Translations under genes and position numbers: made by a program
Assembly (NCBI GenBank): GCA_020148145.1
Contig: JAHCRE010000016.1
Span: forward strand, 228,827 to 281,340
DNA length: 52,514 nt
Direction of reading: 5' to 3'
From: Patescibacteria group bacterium
Lineage (GTDB): Bacteria > Patescibacteriota > Minisyncoccia > Minisyncoccales > JAHCRE01
Shown: piece by piece, positions 18,350-27,183 of the stretch
Layout: every line of letters begins with the position of its first letter
How positions within the stretch are numbered: the stretch's first letter is position 1
Notes under the pieces: generated by a model
Databases searched by the model: none
Told to the model about the DNA's origin: nothing
Seen by the model: only the letters and a program-made list of their open reading frames with translations

Positions 18350-18378
18350 TCTTTATCAAATTTTAAAAATTTTGTCAA
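18350..18378 (-). promoter_or_regulatory. Promoter of the CxxC mini-protein
   Basis: TTGACA (18373-18378), 17-nt spacer, TAAAGA (18350-18355). The -35 overlaps the TGA of the upstream gene. Confidence 0.6.
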
Positions 18379-19679
18379 CGTTCTATCAATTCTTTGGCCC
18401 TTTTGGTTGCTTTTTTAATAATTTCTTTTTCTCTTTCGATTTTTCTTTCCCTCATAATTGCTTTTCCATTGCAAATCATATCAGAGACACAATTTCCAGA
18501 GGCGGAATAAACAATATCTGAAATAAAATTGTGACCTGGCTTCAAACTAACTTGATTCAAATCAATTAAAATAAGGTCAGCTAACTTCCCTTCTTTAATT
18601 TTTCCAGTATTTATTTTTAAAGCTTTTGCTCCATTTTGAGTCGCTATTTTTATTACCTCTTTTGCCGGCAAAACTGTCGGATTTTTTTCTTGGTGCTTCT
18701 GCAAAAGACTAGCAGTTTTCATTTCTAAAAACATATCCAAACTATTATTTGAGGCTGGTCCATCTGTTCCCAAACAAACATTGACTTTATTTTCTTTAAA
18801 TTTTTTATAAGGGAAAATTTGACCTACTGCCAATTTTAAATTAGAACAAGGGTTATAAACGACACTACATTTTCTCTTTTTTAAAATTTCAATCTCTTTA
18901 TCGTTTAACCAAACTGAATGGACTAAAACACAATTTTTTCCTAAAAAGCCAATTTTTTCCAAATATTCAACTGGCCTTAGATGATATTTTTTCAAACAAT
19001 CTTTTATTTCTTTTTCAGTTTCTGAAAGATGGATATGTAAAATTAGATTATTTTTTTTAGCAAAATTTTTTACCCAAATTAAATTTTCTTTAGAAACAGT
19101 ATAAATTGAATGGGGGGTAACAGCCAATTTAATTAAATCTGATTTTTCTGACTTAAAATTTCGATATATTCTTTCAAAGTTTTTCAAACTTCCTCTTTCA
19201 TCAAAATCGATAATTAAGGGACCAACCACTGCTCTTATACCTATTTCTTTTGTGGCCTCAATTACTACTTCTGAATACCAATACATATCATTAAAAAAAG
19301 TTGTTCCGGTTTTTATCATCTCGAGGCAGGCTAATTTTGTTCCCCAATAAATGTCTTCTTCATTCAGTTTTTTTTCCAAAGGCCAGATTTTCTTTTCCAA
19401 CCAATCTTTTAAAGGCAAATCATCACCATATCCCCGAAAAAGAGTCATAGCAGCATGAGTATGACAATTAATTAAACCAGGAATTACCGCCTTTTCTCCT
19501 TTTCCATCAATTATAGAGGCCCGTTCCGAGCAAAGCGAGGAACGGGAGGATGCGGTGGGTGGGTTGTAGTCTTTTGCCTTAAAATTCAAATTTTTGCCAA
19601 TCTTTTTGATTTTTTTTCCCTCAATATAAATATCCTGTTTTTTTCCTTTTAAAATAATATTTTTGATTAAAAGGCTCAC
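18375..19679 (-). CDS. mtaD: S-adenosylhomocysteine / 5'-methylthioadenosine deaminase-type amidohydrolase
   Basis: 434 residues of the metal-dependent amidohydrolase superfamily, TrzN/MtaD/SSNA branch. Metal motifs: PGLINCHTHAAMTLFRG, HIHLSETEKE, a conserved His in VLVHSVWLND, and GTDGPASNNSLDMF. The closest functional type is SAH/MTA deaminase, which deaminates adenosine-containing by-products of methylation. A cytosine or guanine deaminase role is less likely. Around residues 36-56 a GC-rich element (19519-19572) encodes an insert (NPPTASSRSSLCSERAS) in the N-terminal beta-sandwich. The stop is 1 nt from tatD, so they share a transcript. Confidence 0.85.
   Translation of the reverse strand: MSLLIKNIILKGKKQDIYIEGKKIKKIGKNLNFKAKDYNPPTASSRSSLCSERASIIDGKGEKAVIPGLINCHTHAAMTLFRGYGDDLPLKDWLEKKIWPLEKKLNEEDIYWGTKLACLEMIKTGTTFFNDMYWYSEVVIEATKEIGIRAVVGPLIIDFDERGSLKNFERIYRNFKSEKSDLIKLAVTPHSIYTVSKENLIWVKNFAKKNNLILHIHLSETEKEIKDCLKKYHLRPVEYLEKIGFLGKNCVLVHSVWLNDKEIEILKKRKCSVVYNPCSNLKLAVGQIFPYKKFKENKVNVCLGTDGPASNNSLDMFLEMKTASLLQKHQEKNPTVLPAKEVIKIATQNGAKALKINTGKIKEGKLADLILIDLNQVSLKPGHNFISDIVYSASGNCVSDMICNGKAIMRERKIEREKEIIKKATKRAKELIER
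19519..19572 (-). repeat. GC-rich dispersed element, GACTACAACCC family, copy 2 (in mtaD)
   Basis: Read on minus: GACTACAACCCACCCACCG, then perfect 8-bp arms CCCGTTCC/GGAACGGG with a nested GAGC-AAAG-CGAG centre. It is in frame in the coding sequence. Confidence 0.75.
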
Positions 19680-19680
19680 T

Positions 19681-20565
19681 TTAATTTATTTTAAATAATT
19701 CTTTAGCATTTTTGGTTGTTATCTTAGCTACTTTTTTAAAATTTATATTTTTTATTTTGGCAATTTCTTGGGCAATATATTTCACATATAAAGGTTCATT
19801 TCTTTGATCTTTAAATTGAGGAGGCGAAAGATAAGGACAGTCGGTTTCAATCAAAATTTTCTCTAAAGGAGTTTTTTTAATTATTTCATCGAGATCTAAT
19901 TTAAAAATTATTCCATTAAAACCAAGGTAAAGTCCTATTTCTAAAAATTTTTGAGCCTGTTTCCAATTTCCGGTAAAACAATGAACCACTCCCGAGACCT
20001 GACCGCGATTTCTACGATCGTAGAAATCGCGGTCCTGATTGATTAAGATTTCTATTAAATCATGGTGGGCCATTCGGCAATGAAAAATTACTGGCAAGTT
20101 AAATTCTTTTGCTAGCTGCAATTGTTTTAAAAGTAAGTCTTTTTGTTTTTGAAAAAATAACTCTTTTTTTCTAGTAGTTTTGGGTTTCCAATAATAATCC
20201 AAGCCAATTTCGCCAATGGCAATTACTTTAGGTGACTTTACTAATTCCTTGTATTTTTCATAATCAAATTCTTTTTCAAAATGAACCCCCTCTCTTTCAC
20301 TTGCCCCGTGAGTTTTCTCTGAAAATTCTGCGGGGTCAACTTTTAATTTTATTAGGCCAGTATCTAAATTTATTGGATGAAGCCCAATAGCAGCATAGAT
20401 TCCTTTTTTATATCTCTCGGCAATCTCCAGGGCTTTTTTACTTGTTTGATAATTTGTCCCAATGTTTATTATCCAGGAATTGTGTTTCAAGCATCTTTTT
20501 ATAACTCCTTCTCTGTCTTTATCAAAAGCGGTGAAATTTAAATGGGCATGGGTATCAATTAACAT
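19681..20565 (-). CDS. tatD: TatD family metal-dependent DNase
   Basis: 294 residues; TatD proteins are usually about 255-265. Motifs: IDTHAHLNF, GLHP, IGEIGLDYYW, VIFHCRMAHHDLIE, VVHCFTGN and LIETDCPYLSPP. The family has 3'-5' exonuclease or D-aminoacyl-tRNA-type hydrolase activity. The extra length is explained by two in-frame palindromic elements: one encoding NQDRDFYDRRNRGQV (20001-20034) before VVHCFTG, and one encoding DPAEFSEKTHGASEREG (about 20290-20340) before the YYW region. The start overlaps the metG stop by 11 nt. Confidence 0.92.
   Translation of the reverse strand: MLIDTHAHLNFTAFDKDREGVIKRCLKHNSWIINIGTNYQTSKKALEIAERYKKGIYAAIGLHPINLDTGLIKLKVDPAEFSEKTHGASEREGVHFEKEFDYEKYKELVKSPKVIAIGEIGLDYYWKPKTTRKKELFFQKQKDLLLKQLQLAKEFNLPVIFHCRMAHHDLIEILINQDRDFYDRRNRGQVSGVVHCFTGNWKQAQKFLEIGLYLGFNGIIFKLDLDEIIKKTPLEKILIETDCPYLSPPQFKDQRNEPLYVKYIAQEIAKIKNINFKKVAKITTKNAKELFKIN
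20001..20034. repeat. Perfect 34-bp palindrome in tatD
   Basis: GACCGCGATTTCTACGA is followed directly by its exact reverse complement with no loop. It is in frame, encodes DRDFYDRRNRG, and is the longest perfect palindrome seen in the window. Confidence 0.85.
20303..20336. repeat. Second, imperfect palindromic insert in tatD
   Basis: CCCCG/CGGGG outer arms around an imperfect AGTTTTC/GAAAATT centre, in frame. Confidence 0.5.
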
Positions 20566-22048
20566 TTTTTATTTTCGGAAATAAAGTTTCGGCCTCTTTT
20601 TCTTTAATTTGTTTAAATATTTTTCCTGATGTTTCTGGTAAAAAAGGCTGAAGCATTTGAGCAATATTGGATAGGGTAAATAATAAATTATTTAGTATAG
20701 GCTTTATTTTTTGACTTTTTAACAACTCCCAGGGGCGCTTTTTCTCGATATATTTATCGCAAAAACTAATTAAATTCCAAATTGAAATTAGGACTTCATT
20801 AAATTTAAAGTCATTTAAATCTTTTCTATATTTTTTCCAAGTGACATCAATAATTTTTTTAAATTCTTGGTTTTGAATTCCATTTTTTACTTTTAATTTT
20901 TGCTTTTTCGCCAAAGTTATTACTCTAGCCACCAAATTCCCAAGCCCAGCCGCTAAATCTGAGTTATATCTCTTTTTAAATTTTTCGTAGGTAAAATCTC
21001 CGTCCTCAGTAGGAGGAATTTCCCTTAAAAGAAAATAACGAACAGCATCTGTTCCATATTTTTTAACTAATTCAAAAGGGTCAATAACATTTCTTAAACT
21101 CTTTGACATTTTTTGACCACCAGAAGTAATAAAGCCGTGCACAAAAATAGTTTTAGGCAATGGTAATTTTAAAGATAAAAGCATTCCTGGCCAAATTACA
21201 CAATGGAATTTTAAAATATCTTTCCCGATAAAATGGATGTCAGTGGGCCAATATTTTTTCATTTTCTTCCCGTTTTTAGCATAACCAAGGGCAGAAATAT
21301 AATTTGCCAGAGCATCGCTCCAGACATATATAGTCTGGTTTTCGTCATCTGGAACTGGAATTCCCCATTTTAAATTCTTTCTTAATCGAGAAAAACTAAT
21401 ATCTCCTAACCCCTGTTTAATGAAATTTAAAATTTCATTTTTTCGGCTTTTCGGGATTATTTTAATTTTGTTTTTTTCAATTAGTTTTTTAATTTCTTTT
21501 GAATATTTTGAAAGTCTAAAAAAATAATTCTCCTCTTCGATTATCTCCGGCTTTTTCTGGTGGATAACACATTTTCCATTCCTTGAATCTTTTTTTGTTA
21601 TAAATGCCTCACAACCTAAACAATAGAGTCCTCTATATTTCTTTTTATAAATATCACCATTCTCTTTTAGTTTTAGCCAAACTTTTTCAACTGCCGGCCA
21701 ATGTCTTCTTTTATCAGTAGTCCTTATAAAATCATTATTAGATAAATTTAAAATTTCTTTTAAGGCTCTAACTTTTTTTGAAATTTCATCTACAAATTCT
21801 TTTGGATTTTTCCTTTCTTCCTCTGCGGCCCTGGCAACCTTTGCCCCATGCTCATCTGTTCCAGTTAAAAAATAAACGTCTTTGCCCAAAAGTCGATGGT
21901 ATCTGGCCAAAACATCGGCCTGAATAGACTCTAAGGCAAACCCTATATGGGGAGGAGTATTAGTATAAACTATACTAGTTGTAATATAAAAACCTTTCGT
22001 CTTTGACTCAAGAACTTTGTTTTTCTTCGAAAAATAAAATTTTTCCAT
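20555..22048 (-). CDS. metG: Methionyl-tRNA synthetase
   Basis: 497 residues, a short MetRS without the C-terminal tRNA-binding EMAP domain. Class I motif is TPPHIGFALESIQADV (HIGH reads HIGF), followed by FLTGTDEHGAKV, a connective peptide with CLGCEAF and a second Cys region, a VWSDALANYIS strand, and KMSKSLRNVIDPFELV. The C-terminal helical domain binds the CAU anticodon. It lies between rsmI (9-nt gap) and tatD (11-nt overlap), forming a translation/RNA-processing operon. Confidence 0.96.
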   Translation of the reverse strand: MEKFYFSKKNKVLESKTKGFYITTSIVYTNTPPHIGFALESIQADVLARYHRLLGKDVYFLTGTDEHGAKVARAAEEERKNPKEFVDEISKKVRALKEILNLSNNDFIRTTDKRRHWPAVEKVWLKLKENGDIYKKKYRGLYCLGCEAFITKKDSRNGKCVIHQKKPEIIEEENYFFRLSKYSKEIKKLIEKNKIKIIPKSRKNEILNFIKQGLGDISFSRLRKNLKWGIPVPDDENQTIYVWSDALANYISALGYAKNGKKMKKYWPTDIHFIGKDILKFHCVIWPGMLLSLKLPLPKTIFVHGFITSGGQKMSKSLRNVIDPFELVKKYGTDAVRYFLLREIPPTEDGDFTYEKFKKRYNSDLAAGLGNLVARVITLAKKQKLKVKNGIQNQEFKKIIDVTWKKYRKDLNDFKFNEVLISIWNLISFCDKYIEKKRPWELLKSQKIKPILNNLLFTLSNIAQMLQPFLPETSGKIFKQIKEKEAETLFPKIKNVN

Positions 22049-22057
22049 TGATATATC

Positions 22058-22738
22058 TTATTTTATTGACCTATTTACAGCTATAACAAACTCACCTTTG
22101 ATTTTACCTTTCTCAATTTCTTTTATTACCTCATTAATTTTTCCTCTATAAATTGTCTCAAATTTTTTTGTTAATTCTCTAGCTACAACTATTCTTAATT
22201 CATGATTCATGCCTTTCAATTCATTTAAAGTTTTCAAAATCCGATAAGGTGATTCATAAAAAACTACTGGGTATTTTGATTCTATCACTTCTTTAAAAAA
22301 CTTTTTTCTTTTCCTCTTTTTTGGAGGAAAACCAAAAAATAAAAACTTACCCATCGGAAATCCAGAAGCTGAGGCTGCAGAAATAACTGCTGAAGGGCCA
22401 GGTATAGGAACTATTTTTACTTGATCATTCAACTCATCCACCACTTTTTCTATCAATTTATTTCCTGGGTCAGAAATTCCCGGAGTTCCGCTATCTGTAA
22501 CCAAGGCTAAAATTTTGCCCTTTTTTAAAAGTTCTAAAATATAATTTACTTTTTTTAAACGGCTATGCTCATGATAACTTAGAGTTTTAGTTTTTACATT
22601 GTAATAATCTAATAATTTCTTAGTCACTCTTGTATCTTCAGCCAAAATTAAATCGACCTCCTTTAAAATTCGGAGGGCACGAAATGAAAAATCCTCTAAA
22701 TTCCCAATTGGGGTCGCAACGACATATAAAATAGCCAT
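22058..22738 (-). CDS. rsmI: 16S rRNA (cytidine1402-2'-O)-methyltransferase
   Basis: 226 residues of the tetrapyrrole-methylase fold. Landmarks: VVATPIGNLEDFSFRAL, LAEDTRVTKKLL, LVTDSGTPGISDPG, PIPGPSAVISAASASG and FGFPPKKRKRKK. It methylates the 2'-OH of C1402 in the ribosomal P-site of 16S rRNA with SAM. It lacks the C-terminal extension found in some enterobacterial homologues, as is common for small genomes. It is co-transcribed with metG downstream; AI-2E permease gene 10 nt upstream. Confidence 0.95.
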   Translation of the reverse strand: MAILYVVATPIGNLEDFSFRALRILKEVDLILAEDTRVTKKLLDYYNVKTKTLSYHEHSRLKKVNYILELLKKGKILALVTDSGTPGISDPGNKLIEKVVDELNDQVKIVPIPGPSAVISAASASGFPMGKFLFFGFPPKKRKRKKFFKEVIESKYPVVFYESPYRILKTLNELKGMNHELRIVVARELTKKFETIYRGKINEVIKEIEKGKIKGEFVIAVNRSIK

Positions 22739-22747
22739 TTAAAAATC

Positions 22748-23767
22748 CTAAAGGATTGAGGTTCTTCTTTTTTCTAAAAACTCTTTTAAAAATTCAAATA
22801 AAATCCCGAAAAAAGGAATGGCTAAAATTGCCCCCCAAAATCCCCATAAAATCCCTCCGACTGTTAAGGCTAATAAGACTACAACAGGTGGTAAGCCCAC
22901 AATTTTTTTTGTCAAAACTGGCAAGAGAATATTGTTTTCAATCTGCTGGATTAAAATAAAAGTAATTAAGACAAAAACTGCTCGCCAAAAATTCTCTAAG
23001 ACAACTATTATAAAAATAATAATTCCAGTTATAACCGGGCCTATTATTGGGAGGAAGTTAAGAGTGCCAGATAGGAGCGCCAACGAAAAGGGATATTTTG
23101 TATTAAAGAGCAAAAAAGAAAAATAAGAAAGAAGGCCAACAAAAAGACAACCCAAAACCCTTGATAAAAACCAACCTGAAACTCTAATTCTACATCTTGA
23201 CCAGAGATCTAATAAGAAAGCTTCATATTTTTTTGGAAAAACGAGACTTAAAGTTCTCTCAATTGGTTTTTCTTCTAAAGAAAGAAAAAGGGAAATAGAA
23301 AAAATGGAAAAGGTGGCCAGAATTCCTCCAAAAATGGCAGCTATGGCATTAAAAATAGTGGCTGCCATTTGCTCCAAACTTTTGCTTAATAAACTCATAA
23401 ACTCTTCGATACTCTCAAAGGCCTGAAGGCCAAGTGCTTTCAGGGGCGGAGAAATTTTTTCAAAATATTGAGGTAAGTTTTTTGAGAATTCTTGAATTTC
23501 AGAAGCAAATAAAGGAAAGGTTAAATAAATTAAAAGGGAAATCAGGCCAAAGACAATAAAATAGATAAGGACAACCGAAATTAATCTAGGAATTCTTCGT
23601 TTTTGTAAAAAATCAATCAGAGGTTCAAATAAAACTGAAATTATTATAGCGAAAAGAAACCAAACTAAAATATTTTTGAGCAAATAGAGAAGGTAAAGGC
23701 AGATAATGGCAAGAGAGATTTTAAAAATTGTTTCCCAGGAAACATCTAAGATTTTTTCTTGATTCAT
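22748..23767 (-). CDS. AI-2E family transporter (PerM-like membrane protein)
   Basis: 339 residues with about seven or eight membrane helices, arranged as two near the N-terminus, a central soluble stretch (about 85-125), and a C-terminal block with the family motif-rich segment PFSLALLSGTLNFLPIIGPVITG and the VGLPPVVVLLALTVGG...LWGFWGAILAIPFFGI region. This family (UPF0118) includes TqsA/YdgG exporters and Na+/H+ antiporter-like members; the substrate here is unknown. It overlaps the M16 peptidase gene by 4 nt. No other quorum-sensing gene is visible, so the AI-2 name should not be read as a function. Confidence 0.9.
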   Translation of the reverse strand: MNQEKILDVSWETIFKISLAIICLYLLYLLKNILVWFLFAIIISVLFEPLIDFLQKRRIPRLISVVLIYFIVFGLISLLIYLTFPLFASEIQEFSKNLPQYFEKISPPLKALGLQAFESIEEFMSLLSKSLEQMAATIFNAIAAIFGGILATFSIFSISLFLSLEEKPIERTLSLVFPKKYEAFLLDLWSRCRIRVSGWFLSRVLGCLFVGLLSYFSFLLFNTKYPFSLALLSGTLNFLPIIGPVITGIIIFIIVVLENFWRAVFVLITFILIQQIENNILLPVLTKKIVGLPPVVVLLALTVGGILWGFWGAILAIPFFGILFEFLKEFLEKRRTSIL

Positions 23768-25029
23768 AATTTTAGTATTTTTTTAAATTTTTCTTTTTCC
23801 TTAAATGGCCCTATTAAAGCTAAATTTAATTTTTGAGGTTGAAAGATTTCTTTTGCTACTTTTAAAATATCATTTTGGGAAATTTTATCAATCTTAGCGC
23901 ATTCTTTTTCAGGAGTTAAAATTTTTCTTCTTAAAATTTCCTGCCCTCCAAGGTAACTGGCCCAGGCATCAGAAGTTTCCAGTCCTAAATAAAGACGACC
24001 CTTAATATTATCTTTAGCTTTTTTAAGTTCTTCTTTAGAAATTTTTTTTGTTTTAAGATTTTTATATTCTTTTAAAATAATTTTTATAGCGTCTTTAACT
24101 TTTTTGTTATCTATTCCGGCATGGGTTACTAAATAACCGGTGTCAGTATAATGTTTGGAGGAAGTTCTAATATAATAGGCCAGACCTCTTTTTTCCCGGA
24201 CCTGAATAAAAAGCCGAGAGCTCATAATCCCCCCTAACAAAACCGCAATTACTGCCAGAAGATATCTTTCTGGTCTAAAAAGATTATATGTTCTCACTCC
24301 TAGACAAAGGTGGGTCTGGTCAGTTTTTTTAAAATTAAGTAAAACTTGAGGTATTTTTTGGCGTTCAATTGTCGTTTTTTTAGAAAAAGGTTTTGTTTTT
24401 TTAAACTTTCCAAAAAAATGTTTAATTTTTGAGACAGCCTCTTTTTCTCTGAAATCTCCAGCCAAAGAAATAACAACATTAGTTGGCGCAAATTGATTTT
24501 TAAAATAACTTAAAATATCTTTTCTGGAAATTTTTTTTAGAGTTTCTTTTTCCCCAGCAATCATCCAGCCAGCCGGCTGGTCACCATATAATAGTTTTTC
24601 CCACAGTTCTAAAATATATCCTGAAGGATTATCTTTCATCATATTGATTTCTTCAAGGATTACCCTTTTTCCCTTTTTAATTTCTCCTTCTTTAAATAAA
24701 GAGTTAAAAATCATATCTGATAGGACATCGGTGGCTAAATTAAAATGTGTTGCATTAACCTTTACCCAAAATCCTATCAATTCTTTATCAGTGAAGGCAT
24801 TGAAGATACCACCGACCATGTCTAGCTCTTTGGCTATATCTTGGGTTTTAGGCCTCTTTTTTGTTCCCTTAAAGGCCATGTGCTCTAATAAATGAGAAAT
24901 TCCATTGATTTCTTTTTTTTCATATTTTGAGCCAGTACCGACCAAAACCAAAAGGGTCAATGCCTGGGTGTTTTTCATTGGAAAAGTAATAATCCTTAAG
25001 CCATTTTTAAATGTAGCTTTTTTGAACAT
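23764..25029 (-). CDS. M16 family zinc peptidase
   Basis: 421 residues, one M16B-type subunit with two homologous halves. The inverted zinc motif is HLLEH (46-50) in GISHLLEHMAFKGTKKR, with the third ligand in the VILEEINMMKDNP helix; the C-terminal half carries the REKRGLAYYIRTSS block typical of processing-peptidase-like enzymes. It likely degrades peptides or processes exported proteins. There is no signal peptide. On minus a TATAAT (25040-25045) lies 10 nt before the ATG, so the message is probably leaderless, separated from pyrH by two terminators. Confidence 0.93.
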   Translation of the reverse strand: MFKKATFKNGLRIITFPMKNTQALTLLVLVGTGSKYEKKEINGISHLLEHMAFKGTKKRPKTQDIAKELDMVGGIFNAFTDKELIGFWVKVNATHFNLATDVLSDMIFNSLFKEGEIKKGKRVILEEINMMKDNPSGYILELWEKLLYGDQPAGWMIAGEKETLKKISRKDILSYFKNQFAPTNVVISLAGDFREKEAVSKIKHFFGKFKKTKPFSKKTTIERQKIPQVLLNFKKTDQTHLCLGVRTYNLFRPERYLLAVIAVLLGGIMSSRLFIQVREKRGLAYYIRTSSKHYTDTGYLVTHAGIDNKKVKDAIKIILKEYKNLKTKKISKEELKKAKDNIKGRLYLGLETSDAWASYLGGQEILRRKILTPEKECAKIDKISQNDILKVAKEIFQPQKLNLALIGPFKEKEKFKKILKL

Positions 25030-25057
25030 GATTAATTTAATTATAGTTTAAAATCTT

Positions 25058-25122
25058 TAGAATAAAAAGCGCCACGTCAGACGCGGCACATAAAAAATCT
25101 CGTCAAAATAAACGAGATTGAA
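25058..25122 (-). terminator. Tandem terminators after pyrH
   Basis: On minus: AATCTCGT/ACGAGATT (8-bp perfect stem, 25099-25122) followed by TTTTTTA, then GCCGCGTC/GACGTGGC (one G-U pair, about 25070-25088) followed by GCTTTTTATT. Confidence 0.8.
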
Positions 25123-25151
25123 TAGTTCAAAAGTTGTTCTCAGACTACTTA

Positions 25152-25838
25152 TTAAAATATAATTGTTCCCTTAAACTTTTTTCCTCTCAGTAAATTATCA
25201 AGATTTTTAAAATTTTTCCCATTAACAACAATTACTCTCATTTTTTCTTTTTGAGCCAATCTTGTGGCTAAAGGGTCAAAGGGGAAATTTAAACCAGCTT
25301 CCCATTTCTGCTTTCCTATTTTCGAGAAATCAGAAAAAGAAATATTAAAGAAAACTTTTGCATCCTTGAATTTCTTCGGATCTTTATCGTAAACATAATC
25401 TACATTTGTCAAATTGATAATCTCTTTTATTTTGTTTTTTTTGGCAAAAATTACAGAGTCATAATCTGTAGACCGGCCAGGCCTCCAACCACCCCCAACA
25501 ATTATTTTCTTATTTTTCCTTATTTTTTTAGTCGGATCTTTGATAATGTCTTCTGAAACTAATTTATCAAAGAGAGATTTAATTAAAAAAGCATTTAAAT
25601 AAGTTGCATAAATTCCGAGCCAATCTAAAATATCTTTATTTTTAATCTTTAATTTTTTAGCAGTTTTTTGAAAATTTCTTGCCAATTTTCCTCCCCCAAC
25701 AAAAATTACAAATTTTTTTCCTCTCTTTAGCCATTTTAAAATAAACTTTCTAAATCTTTTTAAAAAAACTACATCAATTTCATCAGGGAAAACCAATGAA
25801 CCTCCTAAAGAAAAAATTATCCAGTTTTTATTTTCCAT
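25152..25838 (-). CDS. pyrH: UMP kinase, archaeal-type
   Basis: 228 residues of the amino-acid-kinase fold. Start FSLGGSLVFP, then FVGGGKLARNF, VGGGWRPGRSTDYDSVIFA and NLTNVDYVYDKDPKKF, ending with a substrate loop FPFDPLATRLA. The GGW-PG-STD segment and length resemble archaeal UMP kinases more than the bacterial GTP-activated hexamer, an inference from pattern only. It phosphorylates UMP to UDP and is essential for pyrimidine nucleotides. It lies 1 nt after glyS and is followed by two terminators. Confidence 0.87.
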   Translation of the reverse strand: MENKNWIIFSLGGSLVFPDEIDVVFLKRFRKFILKWLKRGKKFVIFVGGGKLARNFQKTAKKLKIKNKDILDWLGIYATYLNAFLIKSLFDKLVSEDIIKDPTKKIRKNKKIIVGGGWRPGRSTDYDSVIFAKKNKIKEIINLTNVDYVYDKDPKKFKDAKVFFNISFSDFSKIGKQKWEAGLNFPFDPLATRLAQKEKMRVIVVNGKNFKNLDNLLRGKKFKGTIIF

Positions 25839-25839
25839 T

Positions 25840-27168
25840 TTAAAGAGACAATTTTTCTTTTAAGACCTCAATTAAATCTTTAATTTTCACTCTTTCTTGT
25901 TTCATTGTGTCGCGATCTCTAATTGTTACATCTTGTTTTTTTAAGGTCTCAAAGTCAATAGTTAAGGCAAAAGGCGTACCTATCTCATCCTGGCGGCGAT
26001 AACGCCGGCCAATTGAGTTAAGTTCGTCATATTGGCAAATAAAATGAGGTTTTAACAATTGATAAACTTCTTTAGCTTTTTTAACAATTTCTGGTTTATT
26101 TCTAACTAAAGGTAAAACTGCTACTTTAATTGGAGCTAATTTTTTATCTAATTTTAATAAGACTTCTATTTCCTTTGTTGATTCTGTTGTTTTTGTCCTT
26201 CCTCCTTTTATTTCTTGATAAGCATCGCATAAAAAAGCAAAGAGGGATCTCTCTACCCCTACCGAGGTCTCAACAATATGGGGGAAATATTTTTCTTTAG
26301 TTTCCTCATCATAATATCTTAAATCTTCCCCTGAATATTTTGCGTGATTTGATAAATCCCAATCTCCCCGGTTGTGAATTCCCTCAATCTCCCCCCAACC
26401 AAAAGGAAAGCGATATTCAAGGTCTACCTGCCTTCTTGCATAATGAGCCCTTTCTTTAGCCGGAATCTCTTCAGCTCTCAAATTTTCTTTTTTAATCCCG
26501 AGGTTTTTGTACCATTTTATTCTTTCCTTTTTCCAGAATTCAAACCATCTATCAGCTTCTTTAGGATGACAAAACCATTGCATTTCCATTTGTTCAAATT
26601 CCCGGGTTCGAAAAATAAAATTTTTGGGATTAATTTCATTACGAAAAGCTTTACCAATCTGAGCAATACCAAAAGGAAGCTTGAGTCTCATTGATTTTAA
26701 GACATTTTCGAAATTCATATAGATTCCCTGACATGTCTCAGCTCTTAAATAAGTAGCTGCGGCTTCTTCTTCTACCGGACCAACAAAGGCTTTCATCATT
26801 AAATTAAATTTTTTAGGTTTGGTTAATTCTCCCCCACATTCTGGACAACCACTCTTTTTTATCTCATCTTTTTTAAATCTTTTATGACACTTCTTACATT
26901 CCATCAATGTATCAGCAAAGCCAGCAGTTAAGTGCCCCGATGCCTGCCAGACTTTAGGCGACATCAAAATCGCTGCATCTAAGCCAACAACATTCTCATG
27001 ATTTTTTATCATCTCCAACCACCAGGCTCGCTTAAGATTTTGCTTCATCTCAACCCCTAAGGGTCCAAAATCATAACCTGATTCAAAGCCACCGTAAATT
27101 TCTGAAGAGGGAAAAATAAATCCTCTTCTTTTAGCTAAAGATACAATTTTTGCCGTTAAATCTTGCAT
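25840..27168 (-). CDS. glyS: Glycyl-tRNA synthetase (dimeric alpha2 type)
   Basis: 442 residues, class II GlyRS of the archaeal/Gram-positive alpha2 form. Start: KIVSLAKRRGFIFPSSEIYGG, typical of the family. A Cys4 zinc knuckle (CKKC...CPECGG) is followed by AETCQGIYMNF, motif 2 QIGKAFRNEINPKNFIFRTREFEQMEMQWF, and motif 3 ETSVGVERSLFAFL. The C-terminal anticodon domain includes VAVLPLVRN and DEIGTPFALTIDFETL. It is co-transcribed with pyrH. The insert between zinc knuckle and catalytic core is short. Confidence 0.96.
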   Translation of the reverse strand: MQDLTAKIVSLAKRRGFIFPSSEIYGGFESGYDFGPLGVEMKQNLKRAWWLEMIKNHENVVGLDAAILMSPKVWQASGHLTAGFADTLMECKKCHKRFKKDEIKKSGCPECGGELTKPKKFNLMMKAFVGPVEEEAAATYLRAETCQGIYMNFENVLKSMRLKLPFGIAQIGKAFRNEINPKNFIFRTREFEQMEMQWFCHPKEADRWFEFWKKERIKWYKNLGIKKENLRAEEIPAKERAHYARRQVDLEYRFPFGWGEIEGIHNRGDWDLSNHAKYSGEDLRYYDEETKEKYFPHIVETSVGVERSLFAFLCDAYQEIKGGRTKTTESTKEIEVLLKLDKKLAPIKVAVLPLVRNKPEIVKKAKEVYQLLKPHFICQYDELNSIGRRYRRQDEIGTPFALTIDFETLKKQDVTIRDRDTMKQERVKIKDLIEVLKEKLSL

Positions 27169-27183
27169 ATTTTCAAATTTATG

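Noticed and set aside
26590-26620. GGGTTCGAA resembling a tRNA T-loop in glyS
   Set aside because: No cloverleaf can be built around it, and it encodes the conserved GlyRS motif TREFEQM on the other strand.
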